Shown here piece by piece: positions 15,285 through 26,805 of a stretch of 64,000 nucleotides of DNA (within the stretch, counting starts at the first letter, position 1; each line of letters opens with the position of its first letter). The notes under the pieces were generated by a model. The model was given only the letters and a program-made list of their open reading frames with translations, ran no database searches and was not told where the DNA came from. The translations under genes and the position numbers were made by a program. This DNA comes from Brassica napus (lineage: Eukaryota > Streptophyta > Magnoliopsida > Brassicales > Brassicaceae), in the NCBI RefSeq assembly GCF_020379485.1, contig NW_026016854.1, positions 1 to 64,000 of the forward strand. The letters run 5' to 3'.

Positions 15285-15352
15285 ATAAAACAAAATTTAT
15301 AGTGAAATAGATATTAAAGATTACAGAGATGTTTAAAAAAAAACGGAGAGAG
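15285..15352. mobile_element. Truncated Stowaway-type MITE (right end only)
   Basis: The last part of this element, ending ACGGAGAGAG before a TA, is identical to the right end of the complete 240-bp MITE at 32,479-32,718. The left half is missing and is replaced by satellite. This places the left breakpoint of copy A inside a MITE. Confidence 0.8.
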
Positions 15353-15354
15353 TA

Positions 15355-16452
15355 GCAATGTATCAAAAATATTCATTATAACGACAATAATTCATCAAAT
15401 ATATTCATTAACTAGATTAAGACTTGCAGCTTGCACGTAATAAACATTGTGTATACAATTTATTTTTACATATTATTATTAACCCAGAAGATCTAACCCT
15501 CTATATATATATATATATATCTCTGTTAACTTGTTATGAGTTTTTCTCTACATTAATCTAGTTATTTGTATGTTATCTGAGTGATGCGTAAGCTGACTCG
15601 TGCAGTTTATATGATGTGGGAAAACAGTTAATATATCATATGGAAGGTTGTTAATGAAAATTCAAGTGATTGTCGAGTAACCCCCGAATCTTGGTCGACC
15701 TTTAATTTTTGTTTTTTAAAAGTGATTGTAGAGTGTAATTAAGTGTATATCATAAGCTTTGCATATACACATATATATATATATATGTGTGTATTTATGA
15801 AATGATGAATTATATCTTAAAATTTCGGTTCTAAATTCTTAATTTCATTGTAAACCTAATTAGTTACTTTTTGACAACCAACCTAATTAGTTTACATAAA
15901 TTAAATAGGTCAAGCCATTATTATCTCGTCGAGCAGAAAAATATAGCTCCCCTGGTCCCGGGCTATTCAAAGTGATTTTTTCGTTCAAGGATTAAAACCC
16001 AACTTTCTTTTTGATACACTTTCTCTATACAAAAGATTGATGTTTTAGTTTTTTTTTTCTTTACACAACAAATTAATATTCTACCTTTAATTAATATATT
16101 ATTCTTTAAAAATAAAACATAAATTAAAATGTAATTGTTTGAATTTAAAAAAAATTAGATCAAACTTTAAACTAATTAAAAGTAAAACCAAAATGTATAT
16201 GAAGAGATTAAGAAAACGACTGTTTTTTCTTATTAAAGTTTATATTCAACAGATCGGCTCATTGGTTAATGTATTTTGTCCTCATCGCATATTGATTTGT
16301 AGACGTTCTCAATATATATACGTATGGTCAAATAATTGAACGAAAATTATGAGTCCAATATTAGTCTTATATTAATATAGACTCCACATAACCTGATATA
16401 GAAAGGACCAAAATTTATTTTATTCTTTTACAAAAGTCGCTTCACTAGTCTA
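15355..16452. other. Non-coding AT-rich interval (copy A)
   Basis: I see no supported gene here. It holds two short AT microsatellites (about 15,502-15,521 and 15,772-15,787) that differ in length from copy B, as expected for slippage. A 66-codon open frame at 16,139 lacks family features and is identical in copy B only because of the duplication. Confidence 0.6.
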
Positions 16453-18037
16453 TCTTATTAAAACAGAAGTACACTTTAAAATTAACCCGTAAACTTGCAA
16501 AATATTTACAATCTAATGCCACTGAATAATTAAATGAACCTATTTTTAAGAAATACTTGTCTTTTCTAAGTATTTAATAATTTCCTAAAATAATTTAAGC
16601 ATTAATATAACGAAATAACTCTTGCGGATACTTTGCATTTAATATAACTTTCCTCCAGACACACAAATTAATTTAACTAAGATTATTCATTATGGTACTT
16701 AATAACTTTGCGGTTGAAACAATCATATTTTGTGTTTGGTGGAAACGTTCATTGTGGTACGTAATATTTTTTTAAGCAATCATACTCCAAATTTGGTCCT
16801 AATATCAAATACAAAACATATCTTTAAATGATTATTATTTGTTACTCTTTAAGAACTTTCGTTATAAGTTTAAAAAAAAGAACTTATATAGGAAATAGTT
16901 CAGAGATCAATTAATATGAATTTATCCTCCTATATAAGCGGCCAATATATCTATATCCTCCCTATTTCAAAAAAAATCACCATAAATATATATCATCAAA
17001 TATTTGAATTAATTATGTCCACAAATAACCATAAACTGAAAATTCGTTTGAATGAAATACAGAATATTCTTCGTAACTGTAAAGTGATTTAGGCAATATT
17101 TTCTATTAGTGGTAGGTGTTGGTAGGCGTTCGAGTATCCAATCGAGTTTAGTTCGGGTCTATTTGAATTTTACAATTAAATTTTTCAGTACCATTCGGAT
17201 ATTTATAAATTTTTGTTAAGGTTCAGTCTGGATTCGGTTTGGATTCAGATAGCATACTTAAACTATTTTCTAAAAAATCATCATACACTTTAAATTCCAC
17301 AAAATATAAAAATAAAATAAGATATTACATACAAATTTGAATAGTGTAGCCAAAATATCTAAACTTAACATATAAATTGGTTTAACTTGAATATTTAAAT
17401 ATTTTAAGTATTTTTGGTGTTTTGGGTATTGTTTAGGTATTTTAGACATTTACTTTTGACTGTTTTATATATATTCAAGTATTTTTGAAAATTTAAATAT
17501 CTTATATAAATTTGATATTTTTATATATTAACTCTAAAAATAATTAATATATTTATGCATATATAAATCTATATATGATACATTCGGATACTCTAAATAT
17601 TTCAGTTCGGTTCAGATTCGGTTTCGGTTCTCTACATACCAAAATTTTAAATATGTTCGAATATTTAACCAATTACGATTCGGATTTGGTACTACCTTTT
17701 GAATCGGAATCGCTTCAGTTTTTTGAATTCAGGTTTTTGATATGATATTTAAATAATATATGAGTTAAATACAAATTAATTCAAATAAATCAGTTAATCT
17801 TTCAATATACGAAGTCGTCTAATATTCAAACACATATTCAATAAAATAAATATATAATAGTAAGTTATAAATACATGTTACTGTTTCAAACAATTACTTT
17901 GTTGATAAATATGAAAAGCCATAAATGTCTGAAAATATAGTTAGTGTTAAAATATTTACTTAATAATGTGAAAATAAGATTTTTATGTATATAAAAATGA
18001 TAGTAAATCCCGCGCGGTTGCGTGGATCAAGGTCTAG
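16453..18037 (+). mobile_element. Non-autonomous Helitron, copy A (1,585 bp)
   Basis: The left end TCTTATTAAAACAGAAG follows an A, and the right end is a GC-rich hairpin region (CCCGCGCGGTTGCGTGG) followed by ATCAAGGTCTAG and then T. A Helitron inserts between A and T without a target duplication, and it has 5' TC, a short 3' hairpin and a 3' CTRR. All of these are visible. No Rep/helicase coding sequence is present, so it is non-autonomous. It is shared with copy B and so predates the duplication. Confidence 0.8.
17100..17730. repeat. Diverged GTTCGG-type repeat inside the Helitron (copy A)
   Basis: This stretch has the same order of blocks as the Mutator-type MITE at 54,576-63,203: a TTCGG-rich left arm, TTAACATATAAATTGGTTT in the middle, GTATTTTTGGTGTTTTG, then TTCGGTTTCGGTTCTCT and TTCAGGTTTTT at the right. 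It shows what the unbroken middle of that family looks like. Its ends are too diverged to place exactly. Confidence 0.65.
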
Positions 18038-18756
18038 TTGCCAATTAAAGCAAGTGACAACTCAGCTAATTTGACTCTTTATTAATATGATTAACCTGTG
18101 GAAATAAACTCATTGTGATAAATAAAATATTTGGAGTACAAAAACAAAACAGTTATCATTTGAAATGCACATTTTCAACTTTAGATAGTTGTTTTTAAAA
18201 AGACTGTAGATAATGACTAGATGAGAAGTCGTTCAAAGTGATTGTCTTCTATACTTTCTTGAATTATTTCATAATTATTTGGTTGGGAGCGTGATTGCTA
18301 TGTTTGGAAACAAAAGAAAATTTAATGGCTTCATGCGTCCCAATTGAAAATATCATATCATGAACTTTGCAGGCCGAAAATAAAACACCAATACAAATTT
18401 ATGTCATTAAATTTCCTTTATCCTTGTGGTTAAGTTCTGTGATTAACGTGTGTTCCACTGGATTTAAGTTTCGTTTCAAATATGATGAAAAATTAGTCCT
18501 TGAAGTTGTATATTTTACCTTTAGAGTCATTAAAATAGATAATTGGCTTCTTTATCAATCACTAATATAGTGTACACGTTTTTTTCAAAAATAATGATAT
18601 ACGTTTCCATATAAATTGTGAAAATATAAAATGTGCTAGTTGATTCGACTTGAATAATTTAACCGCTATTTTGACAATTTGAATGATGAGAATAGATTGC
18701 CTAAACAATATTCATTTACTCCCTTGTTAAACTACAACTTTACAATCAAATATATA
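18038..18756. other. Non-coding interval (copy A)
   Basis: AT-rich sequence with no supported gene. A 67-codon open frame at 18,367 has no recognisable features. Confidence 0.5.
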
Positions 18757-19006
18757 TTCTCTTCGTTACGGAAAAAAGTATTATTTTGACATTTTCCCAT
18801 GTATTAAGAAAATAATTTTAATGCACCTTATATTTTTTTATTAATTATATATATTCAACAAATAGTATTTGAGACAAATAAAATTATTATTTTATAATTA
18901 ACATTAAACTTAAAAATAAATAAAAATTACATTAAAATTCTAATTATATATTTTTTGTGTGACTAGAAAAAAAGGCAAAATCATATTCTTTATGAAACAA
19001 AAAGAG
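18757..19006. mobile_element. Stowaway-like MITE, copy A (about 250 bp)
   Basis: The left end TTCTCTTCGTTACGG and the reverse complement of the right end, CTCTTTTTGTTTCATAA, form imperfect inverted repeats flanked by TA. The interior is AT-rich and non-coding. This is the structure of Stowaway-like (Tc1/mariner-type) MITEs. It is also present in copy B. Confidence 0.6.
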
Positions 19007-19008
19007 TA

Positions 19009-21960
19009 TTATCAAAGAGACTACAAAAAGTTGTCTTGAGTTAAACCAACTAGGTGGCTTCTATATTCTGGGGCATATTGTTTTAGTTGTGCTATTTCTA
19101 TTTGTGTAGTTATTTTGACCTCCGACCACCACAGTTCATTTCCTTGTATCTCTAGACATTTGATCTTATTATTTTCACTCATGGACTTTCGTCTTTAGTC
19201 TTCTACGTTTTTTTTTGTTTAGCATTGTCATATTTCCCAATGTTATCTCCTCATTTTGTCTTCACACAATCACACCATATTCCATGTTTCGAACTCATGC
19301 TTATGTTAAGTTTTGTTTTGACTGTACAGGTGGAGTAGTCATATCAAATGGTTTTACTAAATTTCTTCTTGTATCATTTTCCACCTATTTGATGTTTTGC
19401 AATGTTCGACGGTTGCCCGAGTCGTTTTTCTACATTGGTTTGTTTCATGCGTGCTGTTTGTTTTTAATATTTTTTTTCAAATTTCTAAACGTTTGCAATG
19501 GTTTAATTATTGTTACACTGCCTGCATAATCAAATATTGTGAAAAAAACATCATTCTTTCAGTACTCTTCTTATGCGAACCTCCATTTTCCAGTTCATTT
19601 CATCTTTTTCTTCCTCATCCCATGCATTTAATATTTTTCAGTTAGAATATAAACTGTTCAGTGTCCATTTTGCTTGATTTCTCACATACAGACAGCAGTA
19701 CCCATCATTCTCACCAACATATAATTTGTGTGTGTGTGTTTCCCGTTTCATATGTATTGTAATAAGAGTAGGAATTAGTACAATGCCTATTTTGGGTGGG
19801 GCAGTTGCCCCCTATGGTATTTGAAAATTTCATGTAATTGTGTACCATTTTTTATACTGCCCCTGTTGATATTCAAAATTATACACCAATATTAAAATTT
19901 TGCCCCGGGTAAATGTAATTTCTACCTTTTGTGATGGTAGATTTCTGAAATCCTCTTTGAAAGATAAGTCTTCGGTCTTCCATTCATCCTTTCTCTAGCT
20001 GTCAATAATTTCTAGACCACTTGGTGAAGTCGCACGTGAGATATAGCATGGAATCCTTACATTTTTCCCTTATTTTGGAGGCGTGATCTTAAACTTAATA
20101 CATGGATTTGAAACAACTTGTTATGACTGCAAATTCGTGGATATCATCTCTACGTATGTGTTTGTGTTTGTGTTTGTGTTTGATGGAATTCCTGGGATCG
20201 TCCTTCTTCTCTGGGTAAAAGTTTCTCTTTCTCAAACTTTAACTTCTACTATTAATGGCACCCTCCTAACACTCCTAATATCACATCTTATTATTCTCAA
20301 AAGGTTCCATAATTCATGGTTTCATCCCACTCTCTCGAAGCACTATTGGCATCTGTTAGAAGAGGGACACAACGTCAGCATTGGTGAGTTCAAAGTTGTG
20401 CGACCACTTCGTCAACATCGTCAGGTACCGTAAACAAAACCCAGAAACACTTAACCTACTACCTGTAAGAATCACTCAAGACCACATATATCCACATATT
20501 ACATGTACCGTGTGGAGCTAGCCTTGAATGATGATAGCCCCAAAAAACTTTGTAAAGCACCTAGTAGCAGAAATTATAACTCACCAACAACACAGATGAA
20601 CAAAGTGATAATATATTACATGAAAAAGAGCCTGCAGAGAATTAGTGACCACCATGTTTATAGTATCATGCCAACACAATTTTCATCTTCCATTTTAGGG
20701 TGCCCCTTCCAACTTCACACCCAACCACCGATGTTTTTACTGTAAGTAAAACCTTATGATAGTTTATATTTAAATACAGAATATATAGTCTTGACCCAAA
20801 AAGATACAAAATAGGCAAAACAAAAGTTAAAATTGATGATGGCCTGAAGACACAGTGGACAAGGGAAAACAGAGCAAATGTATAGTGGCATCCTGTCGGA
20901 AACGTATCCGCCACTGGGCACCGGCTATTGTGACAATCCATCAAGTTCGAAAGAAGAGAAAGCCCATAAAATCTCAAGCGTGGAATGGCGACAAAATAAA
21001 TAGTAGCATGGCAGAAGGGAAATTGATATTTGTATTTTGCATGTTGCTTTGACGATTTGTGGTTAGGGTTGCGGATGAGGTTTTCCATATCTTTATAATA
21101 GTTGGGAGACGGATCTTAAAACATCCAAAGAGAGAATCTGAAGTGAATTAGTTAAAGTGAAAAATTTTCAAAGCTTTAGTAATACAAATTGTATAATTAT
21201 ACAAAAATAATAATATTTCGAAATTTGAAATGTTATATATGAATATATTTATTTTATAGATGATGTATGAGCTATTACGATATTTTAAAAAAGTTTACCA
21301 AAAAGAAATATCAATATTGAATGTAATATATGAATTATTATCATATTCTAATAAGTTTGCCATAAATATAAATTAACATTAAATGAAAGTATCCATGTTA
21401 TATTTTTCTAGAAGCTATGTCATCAATTTTAATAGCCTGTCATATTTGTTTTGTGAAATTGATTGTAAAAAGGATATGTGGTAAAATTATTTCGCAAATA
21501 TAAATCCAGGGATGATCGATGAAGTCTTCGTTTATCATTCTTGGTGGGCCCATATTATTTTAGAAGCCGCTGATGTTGAAAATAGAAAACTCTCTCATTA
21601 TATACATGATATGATTTGTACTGGCACATTGGCCCTTAATGCGGGTTTATTTTAGTATTGAACTTTTGGGCTGATGCTTAAAACCTTTGGGCCTCGGCCT
21701 CTGTTCTCTTTACTTTCACTTTCGTAAAGATGTGTTGTTCGTTTGCCATGTGGGCGAAGACGCAAATCAATGTTCATTTTGTATATTATAATGCTATATT
21801 CAGAATTTTTAAAAATCCATCTTAAATTTTCACCTAAATGTAGATGAATTTTGATGGTGCATCTGAAAGAAATGCATCTAATTCAGTCCACAATGATAAA
21901 TGACAAAAATAACCTTTTAAAGTCAAAATATTATTTTCAAACCGTAAATTCTAACTTTTT
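19009..21960. other. Non-coding interval with short spurious frames (copy A)
   Basis: About 2.9 kb with no supported gene. Several open frames of 65-140 codons overlap on both strands, lack conserved motifs and do not assemble into exons. Recognisable pieces are a TGTTTG microsatellite near 20,158-20,180 and a segment near 19,790-19,910 with GGGGCAGTTGCCCCC that resembles subterminal parts of hAT-like elements. In copy B a MITE is inserted at the site matching about 20,929, and a 374-bp stretch is present at the site matching about 21,155. Confidence 0.5.
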
Positions 21961-22745
21961 GCATTTTCTCGCCAAAACTGGAAAAATACATTTTCCCGCC
22001 GAAATCGGAAAACACACAATTTTTCCACCGAAACTGGAAAAACGCATTTTCCCGCCAAAACTGAAAAACGTATATTCCCGCCAAAACCGAAAAAACGTAT
22101 TTTCCTGCCAAAACTGGAAAAAGCATTTTCCCGCCAAAACAGAAAAACGAATATTCCGCCAAAACCGAAAAAACGCATTTCCACCAAAACCGGAAAAAAT
22201 GTATTTTTCCGCCAAAAATTGAATAACTTATTTTCCCGACAAAACCGGAAAAAACATTTTTCCGCCAAAACCAAAAAACGTATTTTCCCGTCAAAACCGG
22301 AAAACATATTTTCCACCAAAATCAGAAAAACGTATTTTTCCGCCAAAACCGGAAAAAACGCATTTTCCCACCAGAATCGGAAAAACGTATTTTCCCGCCA
22401 AAACCGAGAAACGGATTTTTTCCGCCAAAACCGGAAAACGCATTTGCCCACCGAAACCGCAAAAAAATATTTTCCGCCAAAAATGCAATAATACACTTTT
22501 ACCGTAAAAACGCAAAAATGCACATTTCCCGCCAAAACCGCAAATTGCATTTTCCTGCCAAAATCGCGAAAAAAAACTTTTCCCGTCAAACCCGCAAAAC
22601 GCATTTTTTCGTCAAAAACACATTTTCCGCCAAAACCGCAAAACGTACTTTTACGACAAACCGAGAAACGTATTTTCCGCCACACCCATAAAAACGTATT
22701 TTCGCCAAAACCGTAAAAATGCCTTTTTTTCGTCGAAACATTAAA
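21960..22745. repeat. Degenerate minisatellite, about 28-bp unit (copy A)
   Basis: The unit is roughly TTTTCCCGCCAAAACCGGAAAAACGTA, repeated about 28 times with substitutions and length changes. Because the unit contains few stop triplets on either strand, frames of up to 244 codons stay open on both strands and read as repeats such as FSRQNRKN or FSVLAGKYVF. I regard these as by-products of composition, not genes. The flanks (about 21,835-21,900 and 22,775-22,870) carry GATGCATCTGGATG-like blocks in opposite orientation. The minisatellite may therefore be the interior of a non-autonomous transposon. Confidence 0.85.
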
Positions 22746-22982
22746 AAATATATTTTAGTCATTTTATTAACAAGTCCACCTAGATGCAGATACAAGTTAA
22801 AAAAACGAACAGAGCTGCATTCAGATGAAGCATCTGGATAAGACATCTAGATGTACAAACGAACAGGACTAGATTTTAAAATCTCATAACAAATTATTAA
22901 AACATTTATTTTTTGAATTAAATATAAAAAAACTCAAAAATATATCTATTTAAAGCTTTCGAAATAATAAACAAATAAGATC

Positions 22983-23990
22983 AAAATATTTGTTTGGGAA
23001 GCAGTTAGTGGAGCTCTTTCTGTGATTGATACAAGATGTCAGATCTGCGGTTTGGAAAGAGAGTCTATAAATCATCTGTTATTCACTTGCACTTTGGCTA
23101 GGCAATATTGGGCTACCAATAACTTTCCTATGCATCTTTTAGGTTTCTCGTCTTCCTCGGTTTACTACAACATCTTCTATGTTCTGAAAGCAAGAGAAAC
23201 CCTCTCTATCCCTTTGAACATAAGAAGAGCTGGCCCTTAGATCATCTGGAGTATTTGGAAGAACAGAAACTCCTATTTCTTCGAAGGGAGTGTAACAAGA
23301 GCACCAAACCTTCTTAGCAAAGTTAAAGAGGAGGTTAATCACTGGTTTATTATTAAGTCAATAGAAAAGAAGAAAAATCTATTGATCTTGAAAGAAAGAA
23401 GAGAATCATATTTAGTTGGAAACCTACCCTTTTAGATTTGCTCAAATACGACACTGGTTATGCTTGGAACAAGTACAAAATGAAAGTGGTGCCTCTTGGG
23501 TCCTCATGAACAATGAGGGGAAGGTTCTATTGCATAGTAGAAGATCTTTCTCGGGGATTATCAGCCGTATGGATGCTTCTTTTGAAAGTTGGTTATGGGC
23601 AATTGAAAGCCACAAAAGTCTCCATTTTTATTCGATTACTTTTGCAAGTGAAGACCATGATCTAATTACTGCAGTTACTAAACCTTCTGCTTGGCCCTCT
23701 CTCAAATTCTATCCAGATAGGATCTGTCTTCAGCTTAATGATTTTTTGGATTGGCGGGTTCAATTTCTGAAATGCTGTGATATCAAAGTTGCTTTTCTTA
23801 TTGCTGATAGTGTAATTCAAGAGGACCGGTTTCAATCTTACATTGCTGCAGGATATCTATCTTGGTTAAAGCATCTCTTTTTGTAGCCTTAAGATCTATG
23901 TGATATGTCTAGATTAGAGCTGATCCTTTTCTCTGTTCTATTATTGTATGGTCCTCTGTTCTTGTAATTCCCCAATCTTTTTAATGAAAA
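22983..23990 (+). pseudogene. 5'-truncated LINE remnant: zf-RVT plus RNase H-like (copy A)
   Basis: The frame from 22,983 encodes KIFVWEAVSGAL, then CQICG, ESINHLLFTC and ARQYW. This is the zinc-binding reverse-transcriptase region (zf-RVT) found at the C-terminus of plant L1-type LINE polyproteins. A second frame (23,416-23,886) encodes SGASWVLMNNEGKVLLHSRR and continues through an RNase H-like (RVT_3) stretch to a stop. An in-frame TAG at 23,238 sits where related proteins have a Trp, and a frameshift separates the two parts near 23,460, so it cannot make protein. A 3' untranslated stretch ends in short A runs near 23,990. The reverse transcriptase and endonuclease domains are absent. It could be a captured fragment instead, but LINE origin fits best. 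Confidence 0.75.
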
Positions 23991-24200
23991 AGTGTTAAAA
24001 AGACTCTCTAAGTTATGGTTTGCAGTCATGTCCGAAACTATCAATATATCGCTTATATTTCATTATGAGCAGCTTTGTACAAGTCTGTTTGTTAATGACT
24101 CTGATCATGATTTTTTTAAGACTGGTTATATCACCATGTCTTCGAGAGTTTTGTTAGTTCTATATAGTGTACTAAATGATTTTTTCCGTGTTGATGCATA

Positions 24201-24426
24201 CAGGGCCGGCTCAAGTAATTTATGGGCCCTTGGACAAAAAGAAATTTCAAAAAAAAAATTACATATACTTTATGGATAATTTAAAATTTTTGAACCTCTT
24301 TTTTTAATTTTTTTTCTTTAAAATCGAGCCCCATTTTAACACTAATTATGCAAAAACCAAATTGGGCCCTGGGCCCACGCCCCCTGGGCCCACGCCCCCC
24401 TTGCCCTAGTACCTAAGCCGGTCCTG
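24201..24426. mobile_element. hAT-type MITE, copy A (226 bp)
   Basis: The ends are CAGGGCCGGCTCAAG and, in reverse complement, CAGGACCGGCTTAGG. A perfect 8-bp target duplication GATGCATA lies at 24,193-24,200 and 24,427-24,434. The CA start and 8-bp duplication identify the hAT superfamily. There is no coding content. Near the right end a 15-bp GC-rich unit (CTGGGCCCACGCCCC) is repeated, with one fewer copy than in copy B. Confidence 0.9.
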
Positions 24427-24434
24427 GATGCATA

Positions 24435-24891
24435 ATATATGTATCTTCAAATATATAATTTATAATAATTAATTAACTCATATTTTTATTTTATTTTTAT
24501 AGGTTTTAAATTATTTTACAATTTATATGTATGGAAAATATGAATTTTTATAACAAACATATGATTTTTGCTTTATATACAAACATAACAAATACCTTTT
24601 GGGTTATATGAAACTGGCTTTGTTCATCTCAATTAAACCATCAAAGTTTCATGTATCTAAATATTTTAAAACTAGATTAACTTTTTTTTTGCATTTAATT
24701 TAGTTAATTGTTTTGAATTCATAATATATATTTATTTTTGTAAAATTACGTATAATTTGATATATGTCATTTTGGGAAATAATTAGAAAGGTGTTGTCGG
24801 TTTGGAGTTGCACAAGTGAACATAATCGGTAATCTTTTGAAAATTTATGCATGTATAGAAATATTTTTGACCAAACTAAATCGTAATAATT
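24435..24891. other. Non-coding AT-rich interval (copy A)
   Basis: I see nothing supported between the hAT MITE and the SINE. Confidence 0.5.
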
Positions 24892-25159
24892 GTGGAAGCA
24901 CCGTAGTCTACTGGTTAAGGTTTAAAGACTTCTACATCCAGGACTATGCAATTTCTTGCAGATTACAGGAAATCTAGTTTTCAAGTCTCGGAGAGAGCGA
25001 TTTATTAATGAAGACGACAGAAGAAATCTTCATAGGATGGCTCAGATGATGCAGTTACGCGTAGATCTTCATAAAACCTGTAGTATTGTCGGTTGTCGAA
25101 TCATCTATGTAATGTTTCTCATAAATGTAATGTCCTAATAAATCAGCGTTATAAAAAAA
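24892..25159 (+). mobile_element. tRNA-derived SINE, copy A (268 bp)
   Basis: The element has a perfect 13-bp target duplication AATCGTAATAATT (24,879-24,891 and 25,160-25,172) and ends in an A run. Its 5' part has an A-box-like TAGTCTACTGGTTAAGG and a B-box-like GTTTTCAAGTCTCGG about 75 bp downstream. These are the internal RNA polymerase III promoter elements of tRNA-derived SINEs. It has no coding role. The same copy with the same target duplication is at 42,921. Confidence 0.85.
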
Positions 25160-25429
25160 AATCGTAATAATTTATTAATATTTTTTCCACTTTGTGTTAG
25201 TTTTTAATCGTTTGTAATTACATGCATACAAATAAATAGAAGACTATTCTAATAATAATAAATCTACGATTAGTTAGGCCTCTGATTTTGAATATAAGAA
25301 CCTTGATCGATTCACTTACCCATTGTTTGGGTACATTGAGTTTTACATATTCGTCTAAAATAAACCACAATTAGTTTTTGTTCTAATTAGGTTTAAAACT
25401 GATTGATTTTATTGCATCTATTTTAGTTT

Positions 25430-25905
25430 TAAGTTTTAGATTATGGTGCTAATAGTGTTCTGCTTCGGTTGGAACGGGTGTAGGTTCTGCGTGCCGCTGA
25501 GCCATTTCAAGGTCTTCACCAACTTGCTTTATGTTTCAGTGGATAGATGATCTTCAGGCCTGCCTTGGAGCTAATGGTATGGTTCCATATCTTTTAAGTT
25601 GGAGATTTTTTAGGTCTTTCTTTCAAGTTGCAATCATAGTTTCGGGTTCACGAATCTAAGACTCGTCGGAAATTTGAGTATTCGCTTACTTAATTTCTGT
25701 GTATTTTAGGCTCTAGTGTTTTGTCCAATTAGTTTGTTTATCTCTTGTTGTATTTTGGAAGGAGTATGCTCTTTTCTCACTCATGGCTCCGAAGGAATTT
25801 TGATGGCTCTTGGCTTTGGAAAGACTGATGTTTTTGCTAATTATTATACTTCATTTTATGTTTTAATATAATCTACTAGATGACAAAAAAAGTAATAGAA
25901 TTCCA
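25430..25905 (+). mobile_element. Possible LINE 3' remnant (copy A)
   Basis: This stretch is richer in G and C than its surroundings and reads like broken coding or untranslated sequence. It ends TTTTAATATAATCTACTAG, then ATGACAAAAAAAG, a tail resembling those of plant L1-type elements. I cannot find target duplications or conserved motifs, so the assignment is weak. Confidence 0.35.
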
Positions 25906-26748
25906 AACTCTTCACTTATTGACCTCTGATCAAGCCATTCGACTAAATCCTACTATGAAAAGGTAGTTTAGCTCAGCTAACTTTGTCGCACGTGATTCAT
26001 GTGTTTTTTGGCCTTGTCCTCTGCTCATCAATTTCTATTCTTTTCATCGTCGGCGTCGTATATTTGGATTCATATTTATGTAAGTTAATTAGTTATAACC
26101 AATAAACATATACTAATACTAATGAAGGTTTGCAATTCAGAAGGCGCCTTGTTTTTCTCTTTTGTGTATACAAAATTTGTTTTACAAATTAATGATATTG
26201 AAACTATTATATTTAATCTATGCAGTTAATAATTTAAATTTTTTTTTTGTCAAAAATAATTTTCTTTTAGATTCATATTTTTAATTGATAATTTATTTAA
26301 GTTGTATTCATACAATTCTACATATAAATTAGACTTCATAGAATTAATTTTTGATCTATTTTGTATTAGATTATTTGGTGTTTTTGTTGTATTGGGACAC
26401 TTACGTATTTTAGAATATACATGTTTTGATAAAACAGAATATTTTGAAGTGATAGAAACAGAGATAATTTTTATACTGAAAATAATTAATCTAATATTTT
26501 TATTTATTTTTATATAAACTTTAATTATATTAGTTAATAACTTAAGACTTCAAAATATTATATTAACGTCTTGTCTTATATTTCAAATTAGTATAACTTG
26601 GAATTGAAGAGAGTATTAGTTTTTTTTGGTAAAAATTAGAATTTATAATGTATTCTCAAGTTTCAACTATATTAGTTTCTTTTAAAGGGTTGAAAGTGAA
26701 GGAAAACAAAGTTGAAAGCAGAGAAATGACCACAATGCTAAAAATGTG
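25906..26748. other. Upstream region of the CYP71B copy in A
   Basis: No gene is supported. This AT-rich sequence is the native upstream region. The junction TTTCAAATTAGTATAAC near 26,583-26,600 is the uninterrupted version of the site where a 3.9 kb Helitron sits in copy B. Confidence 0.6.
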
Positions 26749-26758
26749 TATATATAAA
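26749..26758 (+). promoter_or_regulatory. TATA box of the CYP71B copy in A
   Basis: TATATATAAA lies about 50 bp upstream of the ATG at 26,806. The same box precedes the copy-B gene (48,642), and a similar one precedes the fragment at 53,520. Confidence 0.6.
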
Positions 26759-26805
26759 TCACAAGTCTCCTTCATCATTATCATCATCATTTTTAGGAAA
26801 ACTAA

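Noticed and set aside
19215..20745. Open frames of 80-116 codons, found again in copy B
   Set aside because: Repetition in copy B reflects the segmental duplication. The frames lack motifs and one is altered by a 4-bp indel without compensation.
20666..21088. 140-codon minus-strand ORF
   Set aside because: No recognisable features. It is disrupted in copy B by the MITE insertion and overlaps several other incidental frames.
21951..22685. 244-codon minus-strand ORF and overlapping plus-strand ORFs
   Set aside because: They are the open frames of a degenerate 28-bp minisatellite on both strands. The copy at 39,965-40,706 breaks them with small indels.
24892..24990. A tRNA gene, because of A-box and B-box motifs
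   Set aside because: The segment is longer than a tRNA, does not fold as a cloverleaf, ends in an A run and has a 13-bp target duplication, so it is a SINE.
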